Part shown: positions 44,995-55,108 of the stretch, piece after piece
How the letters are laid out: each line of letters opens with the position of its first letter
Numbering within the stretch: the first letter of the stretch is position 1
DNA from: Thinopyrum elongatum
Taxonomy: Eukaryota > Streptophyta > Magnoliopsida > Poales > Poaceae
Length of the DNA: 64,000 nt
Assembly (NCBI GenBank): GCA_011799875.1
Contig: CM022300.1
Span: 167,603,837-167,667,836, forward strand
Direction of reading: 5' to 3'
The notes under the pieces: generated by a model
What the model was told of the DNA's origin: nothing
The model's database searches: none
The model's input: the letters and a program-made list of their open reading frames with translations, nothing else
Translations under genes and position numbers: made by a program

Positions 44995-46211
44995 GTGACC
45001 GGCGGGCAAGTAGCTGGCGTCAGCCCAGCAGTGAAGGTTTCGGTGTGAATAGTGATACCGATGATGACCGGTCAATCGGTTTTGACTGTTTAGGGTTTGC
45101 AAAGCCAGACGGCTGGAGCCTGGAGAGTTGTGGGGTGGGATGGGACCAAAGTTTCGGAGTTTGACGCGTCAGACATCTGGACCTCCCCACCGGTCGGTCT
45201 CTGCGATTTGTTTTTTTAGATGTTGTATGTGGGATTTGTATCGATGGATCGTTCGATGCAGCAAAACCAAGTGTTACGTACACAATAGGAGTACTCGAAG
45301 TATGCAAGTTAAAAAGGAACGAACGGTGTACATCACTCTTGTCGCGGTCGCGCTGCACCCTGACATGATTGGTCCGGCATGTCGCTCACCGAATGGAATG
45401 TGCTTCGCTTTGCGTTTTCACTCGCTTGTGGGACCGTAGTTGAGAGCAAACCGACGGTAGGCAAAGTTCCCCCTCCCTCTCCCCCTCCCCCACCCGCGTT
45501 GGCTGAATTTAGAAGAGAGAGATGACTGATGTAAAAAATCACACTATAAGATAGAGACGAGGTGGGAGAGATTGTAGCACAGGTTCCAAGAAATTTGTTG
45601 AGAGTGTGAGGTGAGCCATGTGTTAATAAATAGGAGCACTCCATACTCTACTGCAGATGTAGTCAGTACTCCACTACAGTACTATTCTACTAGTACTCCT
45701 ACTGCTATTGAACTGGCTAGACGTGGTGAAATCCTAGTAGCAAGCGCATGCGTGAGAACAAGCATTCACGTGTTTGAATACAAATTGGAAACCATTTCCT
45801 ATTTGAATACAAATCTATGTACGTGCTTGTACATACGTATATTGTACGTTGAAAAGATTTGCAAATGCTATGATCACCGGTTCAAATATTTGAATCCACT
45901 TTAGGTTGAATTCTAATATTTGAAACTTTTTTAGGTTGGATTCAAATACCATGTGTCTTCTTATGCATAATGTGTCTCACACACCCAACATAAAGTGTTG
46001 TTTCATTTATTTTCTTTGACGCACCCTCTCTCTATATTACACACCCACTCAATCTCTCTTGGATTCATCTCGGGGTCTCTCTCTTTCTCTCGCACACACA
46101 CACATACCACCTCTCTTCCTTTTTGCATCTCACACATGATCGATCTCTCGAGGTATCGGGATTGTATCCCACTCATCAGGTTGCTCTTTGACACACACCT
46201 AGGTCACTCTA
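44995..46211. other. Unassigned 1.2-kb stretch between Athila 2 and a Tat-type element
   Basis: No gene recognised. It contains a pyrimidine-rich run near 45460-45500 and another, with (AC)n, at 46020-46130. Two parts (about 45235-45285 and 45760-45905) match the region 55640-56130 in reverse orientation, so it is probably repetitive DNA, perhaps CACTA-derived. Confidence 0.45.
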
Positions 46212-47136
46212 TGTCGGGGAACACAGACAGGGGTATATGTTTTCCCCTGACTGTGCACGGACAGCGAGCTAACGGGCTCAAAGACAAGATTACAAGACCA
46301 AGACCAGACCAAACAAGGAGGATCAATTCCTTTGAAGGATCCAAGTGCAAATCAAGAAGGCCAAGGAGAGCCAGAGGAGTAAGGCATCGCTAAGGGATGG
46401 ACCTACCTTGCCAGGCAGGCGAGCCTAGCAGGGTTGGGTTTTGCCCCGGAAGCATGCTCCAGATCATCCCGGCAGGCCTGCTGGGGCTAGCGGAGGCAAG
46501 CCACTCCACCGCTCCACCTCACAAGCGACGCAAGTCATTAATCAAAGCGGTGTCGAGCTCCAAGGTGACTAAGTGGCTGCTTTCTGCCACATGGCAACCA
46601 CTTTCTACAGCAAACACCTCCATATAACACCCGTCCTAAGACATGTCAAGCGAGCAGGCGCGAAGCTGGCAAAACCGCCCGACAGGGCCTGCCGGGAGAG
46701 CGGTGATGTGACACTGAGCGGCGCATTTAATGCGCTCTGTCAGCCTGCAGAGTTAGATATGATAGCACTGTTAGCTATCTAATCAGTACGCAAAGACTGA
46801 TTTGCCACTGTAGTGACCCCTTAATCTATAAAAGGAGGCCCATGGCGACCGTAGAAAGGATTGGACCCTCCCATATCCATACACGCGTAGCCACTCTCGC
46901 CCCCCGAGCGACCTTGCCGGGCGAGTGTGCTACGTTCACCACCATTATCCACCATCAATCCACCAAAGCAGGAGTAGGGTTTTATGCCTCGCGGTGGCCC
47001 GAATCTGGGTAAAGACTGCCCGTGTTATCTCTGTCGTGCTGCGCGACGCTTCTTCGCTCTTTGTGCAACGTGCCCATCCCCCCGCCGAACCAAAAGGGGC
47101 TCATGGCCCCATAGGTGGCCGTGGTTTCCCACGACA
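46212..47136 (+). repeat. 5' LTR of the second Tat-like element
   Basis: TGTCGGGGAACACAGAC to GTTTCCCACGACA, 925 bp, followed by a primer site. A TATA box (TATAAAA) lies at 46827-46833. Confidence 0.88.
46827..46833 (+). promoter_or_regulatory. LTR TATA box
   Basis: TATAAAA within CTATAAAAGGAGGCCCATGG, conserved with the solo LTR at 8313. Confidence 0.6.
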
Positions 47137-47140
47137 TCTT

Positions 47141-47158
47141 TGGCACGCCAGGTAGGGG
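47141..47158 (+). other. Primer-binding site
   Basis: TGGCACGCCAGGTAGGGG, four bases after the LTR end. The TGG start fits a tRNA 3' CCA. I do not assign the tRNA with certainty. Confidence 0.65.
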
Positions 47159-48310
47159 GATCACTTGCGCGAAACTGAGAGCGTTGGCAGCGCGTCGTCT
47201 CCATTGAAGCCCAGCCAAAGTTTTTGGCGTCGGGGGTGCTCATGGAGATATGAAGACAAAGCGGGAGAGCAGGGCCGTCCCCGCACCTGCTTTGTTCATC
47301 ATCTCATCCCACCGCGGTCGCGGACGCGGTGAAGATCGGCACTGACGGTGGTATGCTCCCCCCAGGCGGCCTAGGCGGCGCGACCACTGCTCGGGCGCCA
47401 TCCGGGGAGAAGGGGCGAGGCGCGCGGGAACGAGGCTCTTATTTCCATCTCTCTCCCTCTTCGGCAATCGAGTTGCTCTGACCATGGCATCGTCAATGTC
47501 GATGAGTACCGCGCGATACTCAGTTCAGCATTTACCCTGCTTAGGGAAATCCTGAGTAAAACGTTGGTATGAATCCATTGATCGATGCCCCAGCAAGTAT
47601 GCTCCGGCAAGGTCGTCCACACTGGCGGGACTCTTGCGCTAGCCGCTGTCGGATTGTTCGAAAAGAGTGGAGGAGAGAAAGAGGGGCCGGGAAAGCCCGG
47701 CACCATATCCTGCCGCCCACCAGACACGCTTGACGTATGTTGGTCCCTGCCGGGAACCAGAGAGTTATTCGCTTGGCCTCCGTCTTTCCGGGTATTGCGA
47801 GCACGCCAAACACACGCAACTAGAAAGGATGGGAAGGAGCGAGAATAAAAGCTAAGTCCAAGCAAATCATTTCCTTTTGATGAATCCTAGATTTTTGCAT
47901 CCGTTTATCCCTCGGTTTTAGTAAGTGTTCGTACTATGAAATCCTTCGTGTGATGGAACCTTGGCTAGTTCTTTGTCTGCACCCTCGTTCTGTCCCGAGC
48001 CTTGCTCATAGAACGAGCGGCTGCGTCGAGAGCTACCAAGGAAAAACTTGCCGGGACGCATCCACGCCAAGATGAATGTTAAGGGCCGAACCCTTACGAC
48101 AATCGCGGCAATATGATACCGGCAAGCAACCAGAACATGCATAGGGACTAATCGTACGAACACAAGCATATAATCTCAGAGGGATAAATGTGCATTTAAG
48201 ATTAAGCAGGGGACATCAGTTCCACGCAAACGTAAACAGTACGATACCTAAACACGAAGCATACATCATGCTTTGTTATAGGATAGCACGATGACAAGAA
48301 TAGCTCGGAG
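47159..48310. other. Leader with possible gag start, then spacer
   Basis: After the primer site the + strand near 47290-47450 reads like the start of a gag (VKIGTDGGMLPPGGLG) but is not open from a clear ATG and stops soon. From about 47900 the sequence looks like the spacer that precedes the antisense gene. The point of the internal deletion is probably near 47500-47900. Confidence 0.35.
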
Positions 48311-50530
48311 TCAAGCCCGGTGACTGCGTGAAGCCGTTGGGACGTGAAGGGCCCTGGCGGCCAGAGGGGCAGCTTTCTCTTTGGCAGCTGGAACATCAGC
48401 ACCCGCCGGCGGCTCCTTAAATCCGTCGGCAAGGTCGAGGTCTGGATGACGGCAGGCGATGTTGCTCAGGACCATGAGGAGGGCGCCGTGAGCAAGCTTC
48501 CGGGACTCGGTCGCGAAGCGCTTGGCCCTCCCCTCTTCATGCACCTTCAGCTTTTTGATCAGCTCGTTGAAGAAAACTCCCAGCTTGGCACTAGGGACCT
48601 CCTGCCTGTTGATCGAGAAACCTGGCCCATCCATGCCCATCGCTACGGTCTGGGCAGCAAGGCGCATAGCGATGTCAATCATGCTCCTGATCCAGAGGTT
48701 CACCTGCTCGGATTGGTTCGTCAGCTTGTCCTCTGCATCCTTTCGGAGGTGCTGGGCGGTGTCTAGATCTTTGGACAACTGTTGCTGGTGGGCTCCGTTG
48801 GACTCTACCACGCTTTCCAAGGTACCAATCCTGGCCTTCAGATTCATGATGGTGCTGTTGGCGGCTTCAAGGCCTTGGGTCCTGGAGGAAAGCTGCAACT
48901 GCACATCGCTCAGAAGGACCTCCGCCTTTCGTGCTTCCTCCTTGAGAGCCTCCATCTCCTTGGTGCTCCCGGCAAGCTCCTCAGTCAGCTTAGTCACCTG
49001 TCGATCAAGGTCAGTCCTGGCAGCAGATGCGGCAGCAAGATCATCAGTGAGTTTCTTCAGTCGAACAGCAGAATCAGTTGTGAGGGCGTCCAGGGCAGCT
49101 TTGTGCTTGTCCTCCAACTCCTTGGTGTGTTGTTGCACGAGGGCATCCAGGTCATCATCTTTGGCGCGAAGGATGGCTCCAAGCTTCTCCTCCCAGAGAG
49201 AAATCTCCTGCTCTCTAGCATCCAGACGTGCCTTGCGATCCGCCAGGCGCGCTTCACGGGCTATGACATCTTCCCTCGTCATCAGTATCGCCTCCTGCTG
49301 CCTCATAAGTACTTGGAACAGCTTGTCGTGCCATTCGCGCAGCTCCAGGTACTTGTCCTTCAGCTTCTGGTCCACTTTGTTGGCGGACTCGCGCTACTCT
49401 TTGAGCACCTGCCACTTCTGGTCGTGTCGGGCCTGCATTTCTTTGATGCCCGCCGCCACGGACTCCAGGAAGGACAAACCATTGCAACGGCAACAGAATC
49501 GCCCGATTCTTCAACCCCTTGGTGCAGCGACACCAGGATTCACTGGAGCTCTTCATCAAGCTCCACGTTCGTCGGTGCTGACGGGCCGAGGGCTCCAATC
49601 CTGGGCTGTGCCAACACCAGCTCCAACTGGCTTGAGGGGGATGGCGAGGTCCCCACCATGGGCCCAAAGGAGGGGAGGGGATCCATGGTTCGGAGGGGAA
49701 TCTTCCCCTCGACCACCACTCCCACCTCTGGGGCACTTTCAGAAGTATGTTCCGCCACCGCCAAAGGATCTTGAACACTCCCGGCAGCGGGGCCCTGTCC
49801 CTCCGCGATGGCGATCTCGGCGGCCTCGACCACGGCAGCTCTTCCTATGCTGGCCACCTCTTCCAGCAATTCTGGCTCTTCGGCCTGAAGGACTATGGAT
49901 GAAAGGACAAGCGAATGGCAAAAAAGGCAGAAGTTTAGATTACCGGGATATAGGGAGAGGGGATACATAAGAGAAAGAAGAAGAAGAAGAAGAAGAAGAA
50001 GAAGAAGAAGAGCGGAAGATAAGTACCCGGAGAAGTCTGCCGGGCAGGGGCCTTATTTTCACCGGCAGCATCAGTTGCCGGGCCATGAACTCCGCCCCCT
50101 GCCGCGGCAGCCACGGTGACGCTCTGTGCAGGCTCATCCACGGAGGGTCTCGCCAGGGGTCCTTTGGTTGGGTCAGCAAGAGGCATGCCACATCTGTCTT
50201 GGTATTTCTGGTGGTGATCTTCTTCACCTTCCTGGCGGCAGGCGCTGGATTTGGGGCCGCCGTTCCCCGGTTAGCAGCACGCATGTGGGGACGCTGATCC
50301 AAAATTGGCTCGGGGGCTTGAGGACCAGCCGCAAGCCACTCCGCTTCGGGCTTCACTGCCTCAGCAGCCTCCTCCTCCTTTTGGGGCTCTGCTACCACGG
50401 TAGCTAGAGCCTCCAGCCCAGAAATCTCGTCCCCGGCAAGATCTTCCCCGGCAACCTCTTCCGTGGCCTGCGCCTCGCTACCACTGTGGGAGGAACTCTC
50501 ATCCTCGGCTTTTCCCTTCCCGTCCTTTGC
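48311..50530 (-). pseudogene. Antisense, intron-containing extra gene of the second Tat-like element (coiled coil)
   Basis: The last part is an uninterrupted 354-residue frame, 49375-48311, starting MDQKLKDKYLELREWH. It is almost entirely heptad-patterned coiled coil (LTDDLAAASAARTDLDRQVT, LKARIGTLESVVES) with an Ala-rich tail. Upstream on the - strand lie an Ala/Glu-rich segment (49900-49540, AEEPELLEEVASIGRAAV) and a Pro/Ala-rich segment (50530-50035). The latter two are separated by an apparent intron holding a TTC repeat and ending CCTTCAG at about 49893. A TGA near 49540 and a TAG near 49400 break the joins. The N-terminal transposon domain seen in the related gene at 6375 is missing because of the truncation. 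The role of such genes in Tat elements is unknown. Confidence 0.65.
49974..50012. repeat. (AAG)n microsatellite
   Basis: About 12-13 units, lying in the apparent intron of the antisense gene. On the - strand it is a pyrimidine-rich tract before the acceptor. Confidence 0.95.
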
Positions 50531-50540
50531 AGCCCTTGCT

Positions 50541-51135
50541 TAAGGCATTACTCCGTTCTTATGAACTTAATACTCTAGATGCATGCTGGATAGCGGTCGA
50601 TGTGTGGAGTAATAGTAGTAGATGCAGAATCGTTTCGGTCTACTTGTCACGGACGTGATGCCTATATTCATGATCATTGCCTTAGATATCGTCATAACTT
50701 TGCGCTTTTCTATCAGTTGCTCAACAGTAATTTGTTTACCCACCGTATGCTATCTTCGAGAGAGAAGCCTCTAGTGAAACCTATGGCCCTCGGGTCTATT
50801 TTCCATCATATATTTTCAGATCTATAAACCAAAAAACCCAAAAATAGCTTGCTGCAATTTATTTAGATTCACATTAGTTTGCCTTTTTCTTTATCTTTTA
50901 TACCTTTCTCTGTTAGATCTCACTCTTGTTCGAGACCGTGAAGGGATTGACAACCCCTTTTTCGCGTTGAGTGCAAGTGTTTGTTAGTTTGTGCAGGTGC
51001 ATAGATTGGAGACTTGCTTGTGCCTCCTACTGGATTGATACCTTGGTTCTTAACTAAGGGAAATACTTATCTCTACTTTGCTGCATCACCCTTTCCTCTT
51101 TAAGGAAAAAATCAATGCAAGCTCAAGAAGGAGCA
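50541..51135 (+). repeat. Athila LTR fragment, 3' part only
   Basis: Starts within AAGGCATTACTCCGTTC and ends CTCAAGAAGGAGCA. Aligns with 19790-20404. The left junction falls in CTTAA, a short sequence shared by both partners, suggesting a non-homologous join. No primer site follows. Confidence 0.85.
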
Positions 51136-53480
51136 CACACCTCCTGTTATTTTTTGGCGAAGTCAACCCCACCCCGCACTCAAACCAGTCAACCCTTGTA
51201 CTCCCCTCCACCCGCGACTACACCAACGCATCTTCCCTGGCTCCTGTTTGTTCCTGTCTGAGGCCTCGCCATTGTCCTCCGCCTTGGTTCGCTTGTCGCG
51301 GTGCCGCCTTCTGGCGTTGTCAACATGGTCAACAACCGAGAGAAATTAGGAGATGACTGTACGTGGAGAGGATGACAATAGGGAGCCACCAGGGTCATGG
51401 CAGTACGTAAGCGCCTTCTTATTACAAGGAAAAAAAGGTTTCCTCCTCATGGTTTCCTGACATTTGGGTCCCACACCATTGTTAGCGTAGTCAATAAACA
51501 AGAGAATCGCACAAGGAGCGGCTGACACCGGGGACCCAGTAGCTCGCGCAGTAGTTTTTTTGTTTTTGAGACGGAGCAGGGTATCAACTAGGCTATGCGG
51601 GGGCTATGGCCTGTCTAGCCCAGTCTTTTATTTCATATGTTTACCACATGACCAGCCCAGTTGTTTTTTTTCTTTGTGAAAATGGCTAGCCCAGCTTTTT
51701 TGTTTTTCGCAGAATATCCAACGGAGGCCTACTTGCTTTTCTCCGTCCTGCTGTGCTGGAAATCTTTCAAGACGAGGAGGGATGCATTCAATTTGCCCAG
51801 AAAATGGGCTATAAGTAATAAGAAATGGGATGTAAATTCAAAAAATATAGGAAACAAGTAATTAGTTTCAAATTACTTTTTTTTATTTTGATATTTTAAA
51901 TTTCATTGATTTTTTTGCAGGGAAAATGTATTGGATTTTCAATTAATGTATGTTTAATTTATAAATTAATTTGGATCTGACTAGAAACTTCGGGATTAAA
52001 AACAGTTCGGACCCCACCGAAATATGCAAAGTTTCATTCAAATTTTTAAACGTGGCCAGAATATGGGTTGTAGTTCTAACAAAAAGAATATGTGTTGCAA
52101 TAAATTCGTTAAGAATTAGCAAATGTGTTGTAAATTATTAAAAATAATAGCAAATGGGAATTACGTTTTTGCGACCGATTTGGAGGATGACTTGTGGGCC
52201 CACTAGGTTGACATGTACACAAGGCTTTGTCAACTTAGTCCACAAACGATTATAGGAGCAGTGACCGTTGGATGTTAATCCAATGGCCGTGCTGCTTCTT
52301 CAATCTCTGATCTCTTGCTCCAGCTGCCCAAACCGCCTACTCCCACCTCCCGTGGTCGGCTATGCTGCCGCGCAGGCCTCTCCTCCCCACCCTACTCCCA
52401 TCGCCGGCCAGGCCATCCCTCTACTCACCCACACCTCCTATTATTCTTCAGCGAGGGTAGCCTCGCATTGCAGCCGAACCAGTAAACCCTCATACTCCCC
52501 TCCGCGTGGGCAACCACTGTCGAGCCTTCCCTGGCTCTGGGTCATTCCCTTCCTAGGCCTCGCCGTCTTCCACCGCGTTGGTTCTCTCGACGCGGTGTGG
52601 TCAACATGGTCAACAAACGACAGACATCAGAAGAGGGATGTATGTGGAGAGGCTGGCAGTAGGGACCCACATGTTCCATGGCCGCACACAAGCAAGTGCC
52701 TCCTTATTACACAAAAAACGATTCCTCCCCCTGACAGGTTGGACCCACCAGCTACATCTTCGCACGCAAGGAAGTGCCTCCTTATTATGCAAAAAAAGGT
52801 TTCCTCCCCCTGACAGCTGGGATCCACTAGCTACATCTTCGCATGCAAGGAAGTGCCTCCTTATTACGCACGAGAAAAATGATTCCTCCCCTAGTAGCTG
52901 GGACCCACCAGATTTGGAGGCTGACTTGTGGGCCAACAAAGTTGACGCGTACGCAGGGTTTTGTCAACTTAATCCAACGGCCGTGCTGCTTCTTCAATCT
53001 CTGGTCTTCTTGCTCCAGCCGCCCAAACCAGCGCCGGACATATCACCCGCTCCTACCTCCCGTGGCTGGCTGTGATGTCGCGCAGGCCTCACCACCCCAC
53101 CCTACTCCCACAGCTGGCCAGGCCTTCCCTCTACTCACCCACACCCCTTGTTATTCTCTGGCGACGACAGTCTCACATCACAGCTGACAGTCAACCCTCG
53201 TACCGCCCTCCACATGGGCATCCAATGTCGTGTCTTCCCCGGCTCTGTGTTGTTCCCTTCCTAGGGTTTGCCATCCTCCACTGCCTTGGTGCTCTCGGTG
53301 CGGCGTGGTTAACGAACGACAGCCATCGGAAGAGGATTGTACACGGTGAGGCTGATAGCTGGACCCACCAGCTACATCTTCCCACGCAAGGAAGTGCCTC
53401 CTTATTACATGCAAAAAAAATGATTACTCCTTGACAGCTGGGACCCACTAGATATATCTTCACACACAAGGAAGTGCCTC
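51136..53480. repeat. Three degenerate long repeat units (about 0.6-0.7 kb)
   Basis: Units at about 51136-51480 (partial), 52180-52910 and 52911-53480 share CCACCCTACTCCCA, CTCTACTCACCCACACC and GTCAACAA(A)CGACAG. Within them a shorter unit of about 75 bp (GCAAGGAAGTGCCTCCTTAT) repeats three times at 52690-52900 and again near 53390 and 53470. 51560-52170 between the first two is AT-rich and unassigned. Confidence 0.75.
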
Positions 53481-53939
53481 CTTATCCTCCCTGACAGCTA
53501 GGACCACCCGGTTGAAGCGTACATAGCATTGTGTGTCTCATCATGAACGTGTATGTACATACTAGTCGATCGGTCTCTCTGCAAGGATGAACATTGGACG
53601 AGTAAGTGGAGGCACGTGTCGTAGTAGAGCCCCCGACGTAGCAGTTAAGGTAGTCCCGTCTAAATCGTGTACACGTACATAGAGCCACACGACGAAAAAT
53701 ACGGCCACGTACCTACATACGGGCGGGGTCTCGAATGCATACTCGTGCATATGTATGGCCAGGGCTCGTGTACATGGAGAGGCAACGGACAGCAGCAACG
53801 GCGTCCTGTTCATCAGCAGCCATCCGGCTGGTTCAAAATGAACAAGCAACATCATGTTCATCGGGAGCCAAGCTACTGGGTCGAAATGTGTCATGTTCAT
53901 TAGGAGCCAACCGGCTTGGACGAAACAGCCAAAATGGGG

Positions 53940-54200
53940 TTTGGCGTACCGCAAAACAAAGGAAATGTACTTCTGTTCGACTGCCTATGGTCGAAACGGG
54001 GTCGTGTTGATCTGGAGATGTGTGGCGTACCGCAAAACAGAGGAAACAAACTTCTCGCCAACCGCCTACGGTCGAAATGGGGTCCTGTTCATCAGGAGGG
54101 GTGTGGCGTACCGCAAAACAGAGGAAACGGACTTCTCGCCAACCGCCTACAATCGAAATGGGTTCTTTTTCATTGGGAGGGGTCTGGCGTACTGCAAAAT
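53940..54200. repeat. Tandem repeat, unit about 80 bp, 3.2 copies
   Basis: Each unit starts GTGGCGTACCGCAAAACA and contains GCCTAC(G/A)(G/A)TCGAAA. Starts are near 53941, 54022, 54102 and 54183 (partial). Confidence 0.85.
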
Positions 54201-54239
54201 GGGACTCCACCAGCTACTGTTCATCACCATCAACTACCT

Positions 54240-54780
54240 CCAGCCTCCACTAACTACTGTTCATCCAGCCTCCACAGGGTCTTGTTCATCCACCCCCAAT
54301 CGGCTGGGGTGTGGGGGCCTCCTCGGGGTCCTGTTCATCCAGTGGCTATTGCCTACATGGCCGGGGTCCTGTTCATCCAATCCCCATCGGCTGGGGTAGG
54401 TTGTACGAGCAAACGGCGGCAATGGGAACTGTTCATCCATAGCCAACCAACCAACCGGCTCAATCGATGTGTCTCGACTCGTGTCTATAAGTATCGCGCG
54501 CATGGCAGCAACGAGCACTGTTCATCAAGAGGCAACCCAACACCGGACAGCTATGTCTCACATGGGGGCTCGATTGGCTTCAATAAGCAGTGAGAAGGAC
54601 TGATCGATCGGGTTCAGTTAGCAATTGCAAAGGAATCGCTCGGGTTCAGCTAGCAGCGAAGGGATCGATCGGGTTCGATACGTAGTGCGAGGGGTAGATC
54701 GTTCGGGTTCAGTACGTAGTCCGGGGGGGAGGTCGATCGCTCGGGTTCAGTTAGCCAACACAGCTTGCACACACGCACGT
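54240..54780. repeat. Short repeats of GTTCATCCA and of ATCGATCGGGTTCAG types
   Basis: GTCCTGTTCATCCA motifs at 54270-54430 and (G)ATCG(A/C)TCGGGTTCAG motifs at 54600-54760 (about five copies). Both fit subterminal repeats of the CACTA segment that ends at 55108. Confidence 0.65.
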
Positions 54781-55108
54781 GTATGAGAGAAACGTGCAAA
54801 CGACTGCATCACTCGGGACCGACCACCCCACCGTATACCGGGAACTCCCCGAAAATTTCCTCACCCTCACTTCTACCATGATTTTTTATGTCACGGACGG
54901 CCCAAAGAATGTCATGCAGGTTCATCTCCGGCCCGCTGGACGAAAAGCCCATTTTGTGCCATAATTTTTTGCCATAGAAGTAGGAGCCCACCACATCTAT
55001 GATGATACGTGTTTCGTCACAATTATCATCATAGAAGTGTCATATCCATGACAGAAAAAGTTTTTGTTCGGGCCATAATGTCACGGATGTGTCTTTCTTT
55101 TTGTAGTG

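Larger units (their letters stand above)
46212..50540 (+). mobile_element. Second Tat-like Gypsy element, internally deleted and 3' truncated
   Basis: 5' LTR (46212-47136), primer site, a leader that may hold the start of gag, then directly the antisense extra gene (about 50530-48311), which normally lies after pol. So gag-pol has been deleted. The right side is cut at about 50540 by an Athila LTR fragment. The LTR is the same family as the solo LTR at 7726-8632. Confidence 0.8.
51136..55108. mobile_element. CACTA-derived segment with tandem repeats and a terminal TTTTTGTAGTG
   Basis: Ends with ATGTCACGGATGTGTCTTTC and TTTTTGTAGTG, which read inward is CACTACAAAAAG, a CACTA end. The body is made of long degenerate repeats and GTTCATC-containing subterminal motifs. 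No transposase gene was found and the opposite end was not found, so only the 3' part is present. Confidence 0.6.

Noticed and set aside
47371..47865. 164-codon - strand frame in the leader of the second Tat-like element
   Set aside because: No motif, overlaps the likely gag start on the + strand, and not continuous with the antisense gene.
48522..49970. 482-codon + strand frame
   Set aside because: It is the antisense shadow of the coiled-coil gene on the - strand. The - strand reading has heptad patterning and the spliced neighbours of the Tat antisense gene; the + reading is a Ser/Leu/Ala-rich string without motifs.
51136..54600. CRISPR-like array from regularly spaced repeats
   Set aside because: Units are 75-80 bp or longer without unique spacers, in a plant nuclear TE context. 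They are tandem transposon repeats.
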